From NCBI GenBank assembly GCA_004172865.1, contig SEBV01000020.1, forward strand, positions 41,006-105,005: a stretch of DNA of 64,000 nucleotides, written 5' to 3'. A program made the translations under genes and the position numbers. Shown piece by piece: positions 43,474 to 52,298 of the stretch (position 1 is its first letter; each line of letters starts with the position of its first letter). Source of the stretch: Gammaproteobacteria bacterium. Its GTDB lineage: Bacteria; Pseudomonadota; Gammaproteobacteria; Pseudomonadales; Cellvibrionaceae. Below the pieces are notes generated by a model that worked only from the letters and a program-made list of their open reading frames with translations, made no database searches and was not told the origin of the DNA.

Positions 43474-43487
43474 ATACTCGATTACAT
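43474..43487. promoter_or_regulatory. Operator half-site, mannan TBDR (distal)
   Basis: ATACTCGATTACAT has an intact right half (CGATTACA) and a poor left half. Listed because of its company. Confidence 0.35.
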
Positions 43488-43610
43488 CGAAGCGCCAAGT
43501 TTAGAAGGGATTTTTCGATTAAGAGACAATGAAGATTGGTAGTGGAAGCAGCCAAAAAACACGTGCGTCATGTTTTCCGGCGTAGTTTGAAGTAGATATT
43601 TTTAGAATCG

Positions 43611-44156
43611 TTATTTAGCCAAAGCAAGATCAATAGCTTTTTTAAGTGATGCTGAGTCCGGGCCAGTCATGCTGCCGTAGTGTTGAATCACCTTTCCATC
43701 TTTACCCAACAGGTATTTGTTGAAATTCCATTTTGGCGCGCCTGATTCTTTGCCCAAATATTTGAAAAGGTCATTAGCCTCGTCACCGCGTACGTGAGTG
43801 GGCGCGAGCATGGTGAAGGTCACACCGAAATTCACAAAGCAGATACCTGCTGCGTTACTTTCATCATTATCTTCCTGGTTGAAATCATCGCTGGCAAAAC
43901 CAACCAATACCAAACCTTTATCTTTGTACTGCTTATTGAGCGCTTCCAAACCTTCGAACTGCGGTGTGAAGCCGCAGTGGCTGGCGGTATTGATTACGAG
44001 GGTAACTTTGTTTTCAACGAGCTTGCACAAGTCTACGGAATCTTTCGAATGCAATTTGCGGTATTCACCTTGCAAGTGCGACACGCAATCTGCCGATGCC
44101 GTGGCTGAGATAAGTCCCATGCTAATTACTCCCAAAAAAAGGCTTATGGCTTTCAT
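43611..44156 (-). CDS. Periplasmic glutathione peroxidase-family protein
   Basis: A 181-residue thiol peroxidase with signal peptide (cleavage near ATASA|DC). The peroxidatic Cys61 lies in INTASHCGFTPQ, Gln94 in FASDDFNQED (the usual NQFG region is altered) and Trp143 in PKWNFNKYL, which completes the GPx tetrad. It is predicted to reduce peroxides in the periplasm, more likely with a thioredoxin-type partner than with glutathione. The ATG at 44156 opens the signal peptide and is preferred over a start 42 bases upstream. It follows the DUF3570 gene by about 100 bases on the same strand, so it may be the last gene of that operon, near a TlpA thioredoxin. Confidence 0.88.
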   Translation of the reverse strand: MKAISLFLGVISMGLISATASADCVSHLQGEYRKLHSKDSVDLCKLVENKVTLVINTASHCGFTPQFEGLEALNKQYKDKGLVLVGFASDDFNQEDNDESNAAGICFVNFGVTFTMLAPTHVRGDEANDLFKYLGKESGAPKWNFNKYLLGKDGKVIQHYGSMTGPDSASLKKAIDLALAK

Positions 44157-44255
44157 AGAAAATTCCGGTAATCGAAGAAGAGAATAGAAAGGGCGCATTG
44201 GCCTGGGTGGGAAGCCTACGCTCTGGCCGGTGAATTTGCCAGAGCGTGGGGGTGA

Positions 44256-45440
44256 TTAAAACCAGAAAGAAAGGTAAAAGCGGAATACATCGGCGTCCAA
44301 GCTGTAAAGCGGTTCTTCACCTACTTTATAAGGCGTATCTATTTCGGCTTTTGCAAAATTCTTGTAATCGCGGAAATCATCGTAATTAATTTTCATGTGA
44401 TCCCAATAAAAATTGGCCGTGCTTTTTTCAAAGCCGGGAATGATCCATGGGAATTTGTAGGTCAGACCTATGCCGATAGTTTTGGATGAAAATGGACTCA
44501 GCTCTTTATCGCGCGCCATAAAATTTTGCGAATCTTTGTAGGGAAATAAATCGCTGTAAAAATCCGCTTCAGTTTGGCTGTAAACACGATATTTCACTTC
44601 GAGTAAAAAATCTTTTTTGAAATCGTGAATGTAGCGCAACTCAGCGTTGTTGGCAGTGACGCCCCAGCTGTCGGTGTAGCGTCTTATATCGCCGCGAATC
44701 GCTGCTGAAAATGGCAGGTGATACATTCCGCGCAAACTAACCGCATCGCTGTTGTGCGTCAGCGGATATTTTTCTTTCGCGGCATTTCGTAAACCGGAAA
44801 TACTATCAATGTAACTGTAATCGCGATAAGGATTATTTAAACAAGTTTCGCCTTCCTGAAGATGTTGGCAGGCCTCAGTATCAGTTTCCAAACTTAATTC
44901 GGTAATTAAATTACGCGTGATAATTTGTGAAATATTTAAGGTGTAAATGCGGCGCTCCTTATCCAAATGAAAATCAGGATCGGGCACACCTTTTATATTT
45001 CGACCAACCACATCTTGCCCAAAACTAACGCCAAAATTTAACGTTGTTAAATCGCCAAAAAATGTTTGGCTAACGCCGAAGTTGTAAGTTTTTGCTTGAT
45101 AGTCATTTTCGTCACTAGTGGTATAACCCGCACTAAATGTTGTGCGGTCATGCATATAATCCACGCCGACCGATTTCTGTTTGCGCTCTTCGCTGTAGCG
45201 GCTCGCCGATGCCAATACATCAATCGATGCACTGCTCACCATATCCACATAATAATTTGCAGAAACTGAAACCGAACTGCCGATATTTTTGCGCACTAAA
45301 ATGGATGGGCCGGTTACGGTAATGCCGCCGCCATCGTATTGGTGTTCCATAACATCAACACGTTCGTCGGGCAAGACCGCTGCGGTCACTGCAAGTGTCC
45401 AGAATGAAAAAAGCAGTGCGATTAAAATTTGCGATTTCAT
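44256..45440 (-). CDS. DUF3570 outer-membrane beta-barrel protein
   Basis: A 394-residue protein with signal peptide (LAVTAA|VLPDER) and a body of alternating amphipathic strands ending in the aromatic FRFYLSFWF, as expected of an outer-membrane barrel. Motifs typical of DUF3570 are HQYDGGGITVTGPSILVRKNIG, SASRYSEERKQKSVG, and TTFSAGYTTSDENDYQAKTYN. The start at 45440 lies 19 bases after the DUF4266 stop; an in-frame GTG 15 bases earlier is possible. I recall DUF3570 and DUF4266 together beside TlpA-like and flavin-transfer genes in several proteobacteria, but no function is established to my knowledge. Confidence 0.86.
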   Translation of the reverse strand: MKSQILIALLFSFWTLAVTAAVLPDERVDVMEHQYDGGGITVTGPSILVRKNIGSSVSVSANYYVDMVSSASIDVLASASRYSEERKQKSVGVDYMHDRTTFSAGYTTSDENDYQAKTYNFGVSQTFFGDLTTLNFGVSFGQDVVGRNIKGVPDPDFHLDKERRIYTLNISQIITRNLITELSLETDTEACQHLQEGETCLNNPYRDYSYIDSISGLRNAAKEKYPLTHNSDAVSLRGMYHLPFSAAIRGDIRRYTDSWGVTANNAELRYIHDFKKDFLLEVKYRVYSQTEADFYSDLFPYKDSQNFMARDKELSPFSSKTIGIGLTYKFPWIIPGFEKSTANFYWDHMKINYDDFRDYKNFAKAEIDTPYKVGEEPLYSLDADVFRFYLSFWF

Positions 45441-45459
45441 GGCTATTTTTTTCACGCAA

Positions 45460-45687
45460 TTAGTTACAACCACAACCGCCTCCTGCACCGCCGTCAGCAC
45501 CTTTTGCTCCCTCACGTGCATCGTGCACGTGCGAGAGATAAGCATCAGAAACCGGATCGCGACTAAAATTCATAATCGCGTCGGCAATGTTCTGGCGCTC
45601 ATAGGGTTTCACCCATGGTTTGATATTGCTGCATGCGGAACTTAAGAGCGTGCATAGCAGCAATGTACCCACCGCGCGTTTTTTCAT
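45460..45687 (-). CDS. DUF4266 small lipoprotein with Gly/Cys tail
   Basis: A 75-residue lipoprotein: signal MKKRAVGTLLLCTLLSSAC with the lipid-bearing Cys19, then WVKPYERQNIADAIMNFSRDPV...YLSHVHDAREGAKGADG and a C-terminal GGAGGGCGCN. The central part matches DUF4266. The CGC tail together with the HVHD segment suggests metal or disulfide chemistry. Its ATG overlaps the TlpA stop codon (ATGA), so translation of the two is coupled. Genes of this length are easily missed; here the family motif and overlap make it real. Confidence 0.88.
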   Translation of the reverse strand: MKKRAVGTLLLCTLLSSACSNIKPWVKPYERQNIADAIMNFSRDPVSDAYLSHVHDAREGAKGADGGAGGGCGCN

Positions 45688-46181
45688 TCGCGAATTAGCT
45701 CCTGAATTTGCGCAACATATTTTGCTTCATCGCCAGGCGAATATCCGCGATCTATGTAGCGAAGGTTGCCTTTTTTATCGATGAATACGCTGGTGGGCAT
45801 TGCATCAACTTTATAAAGGCTGCTCAATTTTGATTCGGGGTCGAACAATACCGAATAATTAATTTTGATTTTTTGCAAAATCTTTTCAGCATCGGCAGTG
45901 TCCTGATCAACATTAATGCCGTACAACACAAAACCCATCTTGCCGTATTTTTTGCTGATGCCATCTAATAAAGGCATTTCCTGACGGCATGGGCCGCACC
46001 ATGATGCCCAGAAATTTAACATCACAACTTGACCGCGTTGCTCGGCGAGGCGAACGTTATCGCCAGTTGAGCTTTTAAGGGTAAAGTCAGGTGCAGCTTC
46101 AGCTGCATAAACTGCAGTAGTAATAGCAAACACGCCGATAAAACTGCATAAGGTTTTTTGGAAAATGGATTTCAGCAACAT
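45684..46181 (-). CDS. TlpA-like periplasmic thioredoxin
   Basis: A 165-residue thiol-disulfide protein of the TlpA/ResA/CcmG class. The signal peptide ends near VYA|AEAA; APDFTLKSSTG starts the domain; the active site is WCGPC (Cys62/Cys65); cis-proline is in AMPTSVFIDKKG. Such proteins reduce cysteines in the periplasm, often the haem-binding CxxCH cysteines of apocytochromes or copper-site cysteines. Here its partners could be the Cys-tailed DUF4266 lipoprotein overlapping its 3' end, the haem proteins of the cluster, or the peroxidase at 43611. Confidence 0.92.
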   Translation of the reverse strand: MLLKSIFQKTLCSFIGVFAITTAVYAAEAAPDFTLKSSTGDNVRLAEQRGQVVMLNFWASWCGPCRQEMPLLDGISKKYGKMGFVLYGINVDQDTADAEKILQKIKINYSVLFDPESKLSSLYKVDAMPTSVFIDKKGNLRYIDRGYSPGDEAKYVAQIQELIRE

Positions 46182-46211
46182 AACAGCCTCAAAAATGTTG
46201 ATATAAAAATA

Positions 46212-46880
46212 TTAAAAGAAAAGCGAAACGCCCAAGCGACCTTCCAAATTATTGGTGTCTTTCTTGGTTCCGAATAATTCGTGAGTAAATGCATACTCAC
46301 GCATACTTAAATCTATCGAAAGCCAATCGGTTGAATAAAAACGTAAGCCTGCGCCGAAGTTGTAAGTGAAATAATTTTTGTCGGCAAAATGCGTGTTACC
46401 CGCACCGGCTAGAAAATAAATATTGGTATCGAAATGAAATTTTTTGGTGACGTAAACTTGCCCCGGCAATACGTTGTAACCTACTGCGAGATTGTAATAA
46501 GTTAAATCGCGTTGATCATCGGTAAGTAATTGCACGCCGCCGCTCAATAATTCATAGCTGGTTTTTTGGAGCTTGCTTAGACCAAATGCCGCTTCAGTAA
46601 AAAAACGTTCGGTGATGTGGTAAGCAAAGCTAACGCCTTGAACTTCGTTAGTACCGAAATCTTCAATGGTCAATAAACCGTAGTACAAACCCACTTCAAA
46701 ATTTTCAGTATCAAGATCTGATTCTTTGATCGTACGACGTTTTAAATCGGGCGTAATAATTTTTCCCAATTCATCATTGTCGTCAGCTTTTGGTTCATCG
46801 GCACGGGCTGCCAATGAAGCTGTCGCAGTAGCTATCAGCAGCGCGCCAATTAGAAAAATACGCTGAATCCGACTTTCCAT
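46212..46880 (-). CDS. Outer-membrane beta-barrel domain protein
   Basis: A 222-residue protein with signal peptide (cleavage near SLAARA|DE), an acidic N-terminal stretch, and then amphipathic strands ending RLGVSLFF. It has the pattern of the family TIGR04565 (outer membrane beta-barrel domain first noted in myxobacteria): FEVGLYYGLLTIEDFGTN, VSFAYHITERFFTEAAFG, YNLAVGYNVLPGQVY and FHFDTNIYFLAGAG. It overlaps the end of the upstream barrel gene by 31 bases. Its role is unknown; two such barrels side by side could form an outer-membrane assembly for the cytochromes. Confidence 0.82.
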   Translation of the reverse strand: MESRIQRIFLIGALLIATATASLAARADEPKADDNDELGKIITPDLKRRTIKESDLDTENFEVGLYYGLLTIEDFGTNEVQGVSFAYHITERFFTEAAFGLSKLQKTSYELLSGGVQLLTDDQRDLTYYNLAVGYNVLPGQVYVTKKFHFDTNIYFLAGAGNTHFADKNYFTYNFGAGLRFYSTDWLSIDLSMREYAFTHELFGTKKDTNNLEGRLGVSLFF

Positions 46881-47656
46881 TCTTTAACCTCTTCATTGGT
46901 ATTACGGCTGGTGAGTATGTAGTCATTCGTCAATTCGGCGCGCAGAAAAAAACGGCCAGTAATGTGAACGTAGGCGCCCAGGTTGGCTTGAAATACTTTG
47001 TCTTTGCGATCTTCAGATTGCACGAGCGTAGTGCTGGGAGACGTAGTGATTTCTCCGGCGGCTATGCCAAAATAAGGTGATACATACCAATCCGGAAATG
47101 GTTGGTGATTTATTCCCAGGGCAACAATTCTGCTATCAGAATATTCACCTGTATTCTGCGCAAAACGAACTTCTGCGGATAAATTTTTGGTGAAGCGATA
47201 ACCTAAATTTAAATCAAATGCTTTAGCACCATCGAAGTCACCAAAGCCTGCGCCGAATTCAAAACGGTCTACAAGATAGTCAGCTTTGGTTGGATCGGGA
47301 AAATCAGGTTTGTTGCCATCGGGGCTGAGTGTTTGCGATATATCGCTGCGATTAATCCAACCGGTTATGCCGCGCTCGGTTTGGATTTTGATCCACTCAG
47401 TATGCATTTTTAGCAGCGTAATTTTTTCACCGCGCTCTACAACGTGGAATATTGGATAACCGCCACCCGCGCCATTGTGCACATTAATAAATGCATCATT
47501 TACGGTAACGACGAGTGGTTCATCTTTTTTAAATAAATCGAAATCCCAAAAGCCATCGGCGGATGCATTGAGGCTCCACAGAATAATTGCACAACTGCAA
47601 AGCTGCGCAATTTTTCTTAAAACATACTGCACATTTTTTTCTATTTTTGTCTGCAC
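46850..47656 (-). CDS. SH3-domain plus outer-membrane beta-barrel protein
   Basis: A 268-residue protein beginning with GTG. The signal peptide ends near LNASA|DG. Residues about 48-108 form a bacterial SH3 domain (VTVNDAFINVHNGAGGGYPI...WIKIQTERGITGWINRSDI), which often binds peptidoglycan or peptides. From about 128 a barrel of the same kind as the next gene follows (FEFGAGFGDFDGAKAFDLNLGY...), ending WKVGFSVFF. The design links the cell wall to the outer membrane. The start has a poor ribosome-binding site and is less certain than the rest. Confidence 0.83.
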   Translation of the reverse strand: MQTKIEKNVQYVLRKIAQLCSCAIILWSLNASADGFWDFDLFKKDEPLVVTVNDAFINVHNGAGGGYPIFHVVERGEKITLLKMHTEWIKIQTERGITGWINRSDISQTLSPDGNKPDFPDPTKADYLVDRFEFGAGFGDFDGAKAFDLNLGYRFTKNLSAEVRFAQNTGEYSDSRIVALGINHQPFPDWYVSPYFGIAAGEITTSPSTTLVQSEDRKDKVFQANLGAYVHITGRFFLRAELTNDYILTSRNTNEEVKEWKVGFSVFF

Positions 47657-47674
47657 GAGTAAATGATCACCGAG

Positions 47675-50602
47675 TTATTTTACAATCGAGTCAAAAGGAT
47701 TTTGGTAATAGCGTCCACCCAAATCTAACCATTCTGACAGTAATTTTTGTTCGCTTTTATTGAGCAGCCCAACGTGATTGAACGTTGTGTTGGCAGCCGC
47801 ATTGGTAAATTTATTAAAAAACTTCGCACTGGCACGTGCGCCGCCACGGCTCATGGTAGCGGCAACCGGAACTGCTCGCGTCAGCGGGATGAGTCTACCA
47901 CTGGTATCTAACAATAATGCACCGGTGATGGGATCTTGTTCATATTGACAGACCGCAACGCCAACACAGGTTGGCAAGCCATCAATATCCAGCGGTGGCA
48001 CAGTACACACAGGAATTCCGTTGGTATTGGCGGCTAATGAGCAAACTGGAATTAGCGATTGCAGGTTGCCATTTTCGTCCAGATATTGCTCGGTGGAGCC
48101 TGTTAGCAGTTGAGTATAGGAGAGCATTTCGTCGCCTGCAGCCTGTTTTGTGCCAACCAATTCAAGATATCCACCAGGAACTTGCGCCAGAGTATTGCCG
48201 CCAGCATCGGTGATAGATGCAGAGTGACAACTGGTGCAGCGATTATTAATTTGCTTTCCATCAGCATCCAAAACGGCTTTTTTGTCTGCATCAAATAACG
48301 GGCGCTCAAGATCCCAAATAGGTTGAATATGTTGTTCGTAATTAATCGTGACACGGCAAACGCTGGTCCAGCCATCTGCTTCGGTACAGGCCGACGAAGT
48401 GGGCGCGTGATCTTCTTCAGTGGGCGTTAAATCTTTGTAGCGATATTGGAAGCTAGGTGTTTTGTTGGCAACGGGTTCGGTCCATTCGTCATCGAACACC
48501 AAATCCACAGTTGGTTTGCGTTGCAAGGTAACGAGGGCAGTGCCGTCGAATAATTGGAAGTAACTTCTGTAGGCCAATTGCGCCATGGTTTCGCCCATAG
48601 TCACGGCTATGGGCGCACCCAATTTATCCACACGTTTGGTTCCGGTGAATTGCGCTGCTGTGGGGGCACCTGTATTAACGGGCGCTAATTCAGCATCGAT
48701 TCTGCCGTGACCCGAGGTCAAATTATTCACCGCGTGACAGCCATTGCATTCGCGCGTTTCGCCGGGGCGAACTTGCAGCCAATTATTGTGATTGGAGCTG
48801 ATGCGCTTGCCGTCTTTATCCAGAACTTCCAGTGTGAAAGCCAAATCCGCCGGCACTTTTACCAGCACTGAACCATCGGGCTCGACTGGTGCGTAGGCGA
48901 TGATTTCGCGCAGGCCGACAAACTGGTTAAACAGCTCACCATAAGTGTCATCGCCAAGGTTGTCTTTGGTATCGTCATCGGGAATGGATACGGCTTTGAT
49001 TAGGCGGACGAAACGCGCAGGGCGTGCATCTGGAGCGGCTTGGGCGATTTCGCTAATACTGCTAAAGGTGTTGACACCGAATGGGCTGAATTTGCCGTCC
49101 ATATCGTAAACGCTGCGAATATGTAATAGGCCGACGCTTTCATTGGCGAGGGTCGCATCTGTTGTGGGCGCTTTATAAGTGCTGGCAGGACGCGCTTCCA
49201 GCGTTACCGGTTCGGTGAACATTTTGCCTTCTTCGGCGAGTACAACCGGCAATTGCGATTGGTCGGTGATGTTGTAAATCCACAGGCCATATAAAGGAGC
49301 TGCTTCTTCATAACCGGTCGTGACTTGACCATCTACCACCAATTTATCGCTGCAGGCCACAATTTTCTTGGTCGCGACTTCATTTAAACGGCATTGTGAC
49401 CAGCTCACTAATAAACGATTAGTTCCGTCATAAAGCGGCGATAGCGCCGAAAAACGGCCGTGAACAGAAACATCCGTAAGACCGGTTTTGATACTCACGG
49501 GCAGAATTGAAATCGGGTTTTGTGCGGTAGCGGTTGTACCGCCGCCTGCTGGAATTTGCAGGGTGTTTTCGAAGAAGTGTTTGGTATCCACAACTACCAT
49601 GTCGCCGCCCAGCAAGGCGCCATCGGGTTTGAGGATTGCAGCTATGCGGCCATCCAACATTTCTTGTGGGCGCAGCAAGCGGTTAATTGGATCGGTATTG
49701 TTGACCGGTTTAACGTTCATGCTCAAATAGCCGTAATGGCGCTCAACCTGGCTGCCGTCGGTATTGGCGGTGTAAAAACTCAGGTTGTCGTGTTGGCCGA
49801 TTTGATCCCAGTGAGTGTAGAGAATTTTGCCGTTTTGTAGCACTGAGGGCTGTAAATCGTGGCTTTGGTTATAGGTGATTTGCTCGATGCCCGTGCCATC
49901 GTCTTTCATCACATGCAGGTTAAAAGCCTCGGTATCGTTGCCTTCTTCATAGGCTGAGAATTGCGGTTTGCCGTCATCCAGCAAAATGGCTTTGCTGCGG
50001 ATTTGGCGGGTTGAACTGAACAGGATTCGGCCATCCGGCAGATAACTTGGGCTTAAGTCCTGACCTTGGTCGGCGACGATTTTAGACGTAATGATCGCGC
50101 GCGGAACGGATTTGGTTTTTAGGTTGTATTCGTAAATGTGCCATTTGGTTTGTAGCGGGTCGTCCATATCTAATTTGGGATCGACCGGGGCATGCGCGGC
50201 AAATAGCAGTTTTGTACCGTCGGGGCTGACGGACAAATCTTTTACGTCATAGCCTTTGGCGATTTTGGTTGCGTCGTAATTGGGGTCGTCTTTAAAGATA
50301 TCTTTGGTGATATCAACCGCTGTGGCCAACGCGCTGGCGCGGTCTTTTACGATGATGCGTGCGCCGGGGTAAAAGGCGGTGGGTTTGAGGATGTCGATAA
50401 TGGGATAAATCGGTTCGTCTGGCTCTTCCGGGTCAACCGTGGGCACTGTGCGTTCTATATAAGCGATAGGGAAATCCACAATCACCGGATCGGGTTTTTG
50501 GCTGCTACCGGAACCCCCACCCCCACCGCAGGAGGCCAGCGTTAATACGCCGGTCAACATCCATAACGATGTGCGCAAACACGCAAGAGGAGAATGTCTC
50601 AT
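47675..50602 (-). CDS. TolB-like propeller di-haem lipoprotein (HzsA-like)
   Basis: A 975-residue lipoprotein (lipobox LASC near residue 25 of the ATG at 50602; a longer frame adds an unlikely leader). The N-terminal half contains PD40/WD40-like blade motifs: VKDLSVSPDGTKLLFAA, SPSYLPDGRILFSSTR, QPSVLQNGKILYTHWD. Two c-type haem motifs follow, ECNGCH near 617 and RCTSCH near 786, each with surrounding histidines, plus a late GARASAKFFNKF segment. This arrangement recalls the hydrazine synthase alpha-subunit-like proteins, but anammox chemistry is not implied. It heads a leftward set of envelope genes and is divergent from two further haem proteins. Electron transfer at the cell surface is inferred. 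Confidence 0.82.
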   Translation of the reverse strand: MRHSPLACLRTSLWMLTGVLTLASCGGGGGSGSSQKPDPVIVDFPIAYIERTVPTVDPEEPDEPIYPIIDILKPTAFYPGARIIVKDRASALATAVDITKDIFKDDPNYDATKIAKGYDVKDLSVSPDGTKLLFAAHAPVDPKLDMDDPLQTKWHIYEYNLKTKSVPRAIITSKIVADQGQDLSPSYLPDGRILFSSTRQIRSKAILLDDGKPQFSAYEEGNDTEAFNLHVMKDDGTGIEQITYNQSHDLQPSVLQNGKILYTHWDQIGQHDNLSFYTANTDGSQVERHYGYLSMNVKPVNNTDPINRLLRPQEMLDGRIAAILKPDGALLGGDMVVVDTKHFFENTLQIPAGGGTTATAQNPISILPVSIKTGLTDVSVHGRFSALSPLYDGTNRLLVSWSQCRLNEVATKKIVACSDKLVVDGQVTTGYEEAAPLYGLWIYNITDQSQLPVVLAEEGKMFTEPVTLEARPASTYKAPTTDATLANESVGLLHIRSVYDMDGKFSPFGVNTFSSISEIAQAAPDARPARFVRLIKAVSIPDDDTKDNLGDDTYGELFNQFVGLREIIAYAPVEPDGSVLVKVPADLAFTLEVLDKDGKRISSNHNNWLQVRPGETRECNGCHAVNNLTSGHGRIDAELAPVNTGAPTAAQFTGTKRVDKLGAPIAVTMGETMAQLAYRSYFQLFDGTALVTLQRKPTVDLVFDDEWTEPVANKTPSFQYRYKDLTPTEEDHAPTSSACTEADGWTSVCRVTINYEQHIQPIWDLERPLFDADKKAVLDADGKQINNRCTSCHSASITDAGGNTLAQVPGGYLELVGTKQAAGDEMLSYTQLLTGSTEQYLDENGNLQSLIPVCSLAANTNGIPVCTVPPLDIDGLPTCVGVAVCQYEQDPITGALLLDTSGRLIPLTRAVPVAATMSRGGARASAKFFNKFTNAAANTTFNHVGLLNKSEQKLLSEWLDLGGRYYQNPFDSIVK

Positions 50603-51031
50603 AGCTGGGTACCCTGATTGTCGGACGCTAAAAATGCGGAGCTGGCTGCGGGGCAGCAAAACTATTGGAAGAATAGACCATCCTTTACAGCCGCTGCGAT
50701 TTTTAAGCAGATTTGCCATTGTCAGCGAACTTGGCGGCTTAATCTCTCGACTTAATCACGAATCATCTGAGTGGTGGAGCAATCTCCCTGAGCCCAATGC
50801 CATTGCGGCTAGTGAGGCCAAATTGCATAAAATTCAAACCCTTATAGCCTTTTCTTAGTGTCGCTTAAAAGAGTTTCTATTTATGTGACAAGGTTGACAG
50901 CAATGCACGACAGCACACCACAGGTTTAGTTCGTTTTGCAACCTATAATGAAGTTGCAGTGCTGTAATTTTATTCGCTGCTAGACTCTTGTTCATCCCTC
51001 AACACCTAGATCCAGCTTTTACGGAGCCACC
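50603..51031. other. 429-base divergent promoter region of the haem-protein genes
   Basis: No convincing gene is present; a 95-codon open frame over 50571-50858 has no family signature. A TATAAT at 50944-50949 stands 83 bases before the rightward GTG start, flanked by an inverted repeat. Confidence 0.6.
50937..50958 (+). promoter_or_regulatory. -10 box inside an inverted repeat
   Basis: TGCAAC (50937-50942) and GTTGCA (50953-50958) are exact inverted repeats around TATAAT (50944-50949). A regulator bound there would cover the promoter of the rightward haem genes. The -35 region is poor, which suits an activated or tightly controlled promoter. Confidence 0.45.
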
Positions 51032-52297
51032 GTGATCAGATTATTTCACACCCCATTTTTGGCCAAACGCCTTGCACATTTCGGTGCTGCACTGCGTCGC
51101 CCTTGCCTGAGCGCGCTCTTAATAGCCGCTGCCTTATGCGCCAATAGCGCATTTGCGGGTTCGCGTGAGCAGGCCTTACAAATTCATAACCGCGTTGCTG
51201 GCGTGCCGCCGAGTGAAGCAGTTTTGCTGCAAATGACCACTCTCATCGAAAATGGTCAAACCGGCGAAGCGGTAAAGTTAGCGATGAATAATGACGCCTT
51301 CTATAGCGTCGTTCTTAAAAACATGGCGACGCCATGGACCAATCGCGAACAAACCGTATTTGCACCCTTGAATGATTATGTAGCGACCGTAGTGGGTTTA
51401 ACCCGCGACGATGCAGATTTCCGCACGGTGTTGTATGACGATGTTGTTTACGTTGGTAAATCTGGCCTCGGCTTACCGGCTTATAGCAACAGCAATAACA
51501 ACCACTATGAAGCGATTGAAACCCAGGGCTTGGGTTTGAAAGACAATCTGGTAAAGGTAAAACAGTCTTCTGTTAATGGTTTGCCTGCCGAAGCTGTTGC
51601 GGGTGTGATGACCAGCCGCGCTGCCGCCCGCGCATTCTTCCGAGCGGGCACCAATCGCGCCATGTTCCGCTTCACGTTGATCAACCATATGTGTCGTGAC
51701 CTCGAACAAGTTCACGACACTACCCGCGTTCCCGATTTTATCCGTCAAGACGTGAGCCGCAGCCCCGGTGGCGATAGCCGCGTGTTCCTCAATAACTGCA
51801 TCGGCTGTCACAGCGGCATGGACCCACTGGCGAAAGCCTTCGCCTATTATGATTTTGAGTTCGATGAAACTGCCGACCCGGATGCGGTCAACGGCAGCAT
51901 CCACTACAACGCTGCAGGTGTGAACGACCTCACTACCGGCAGTCGTGTTGAGAAAAAGTATCTGCAAAACAGCACCACTTTCCCTTACGGTTATGTCACC
52001 ACTAACGATGACTGGCAGAACTATTGGCGCGAAGGCATCAACAGTAATCTCGGTTGGGATACAGGTTTGAGCGGCAAGGGCACAGGCGCCAGCAGCATGG
52101 GTATGGAGTTATCCCATAGTAAAGCGTTCGCTGCCTGCCAGGTAGAAAAGGTGTTCAAACACGTTTGTTTACGCAAACCCGCCAATGCTGCTGATCGCAA
52201 CAAAATCGACGCTATTACGACGAGTTTTGCCAGCAGCGGCTACAAACTCAAGCAGGTGTTTATAGACGCTGCTGAATACTGCAGTGAGGGTCTATAA
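51032..52297 (+). CDS. Secreted mono-haem protein (DUF1588-like)
   Basis: A 421-residue protein with GTG start and GGAG seven bases upstream; signal peptide cleavage near NSAFA|GS. A single CIGCH haem motif near residues 255-259 lies in FLNNCIGCHSGMDPLAKAFAYYDFE, a context like the DUF1588/DUF1585-type cytochromes known from Planctomycetes. Downstream blocks contain HSKAFAACQVEKVFKHVCLRKP with two further cysteines. The stop codon is separated from the start of the next gene by one base, so the pair is co-translated. The role is likely electron transfer with its neighbours; the exact family is uncertain. Confidence 0.78.
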   Translation: MIRLFHTPFLAKRLAHFGAALRRPCLSALLIAAALCANSAFAGSREQALQIHNRVAGVPPSEAVLLQMTTLIENGQTGEAVKLAMNNDAFYSVVLKNMATPWTNREQTVFAPLNDYVATVVGLTRDDADFRTVLYDDVVYVGKSGLGLPAYSNSNNNHYEAIETQGLGLKDNLVKVKQSSVNGLPAEAVAGVMTSRAAARAFFRAGTNRAMFRFTLINHMCRDLEQVHDTTRVPDFIRQDVSRSPGGDSRVFLNNCIGCHSGMDPLAKAFAYYDFEFDETADPDAVNGSIHYNAAGVNDLTTGSRVEKKYLQNSTTFPYGYVTTNDDWQNYWREGINSNLGWDTGLSGKGTGASSMGMELSHSKAFAACQVEKVFKHVCLRKPANAADRNKIDAITTSFASSGYKLKQVFIDAAEYCSEGL

Positions 52298-52298
52298 C

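Larger units (their letters stand above)
42918..43610 (-). other. 693-base promoter region of the mannan TBDR
   Basis: Very AT-rich, without any gene. It carries one full and two partial copies of the LacI-type operator and, at the right end, a weak hairpin (AAAACA/TGTTTT near 43555-43577) past the glutathione peroxidase stop that may act as a terminator. The 5' leader of the TBDR could be up to about 390 bases long. Confidence 0.6.

Noticed and set aside
47675..50602. Reading the TolB/di-haem protein as a true hydrazine synthase subunit.
   Set aside because: Only the general propeller-plus-haem plan is shared; no partner subunits or anammox genes are present and the organism type is unsuited.
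50571..50858. 95-codon open frame in the divergent spacer.
   Set aside because: It starts within the opposite gene, has no signal peptide or recognisable domain, and no ribosome-binding site.
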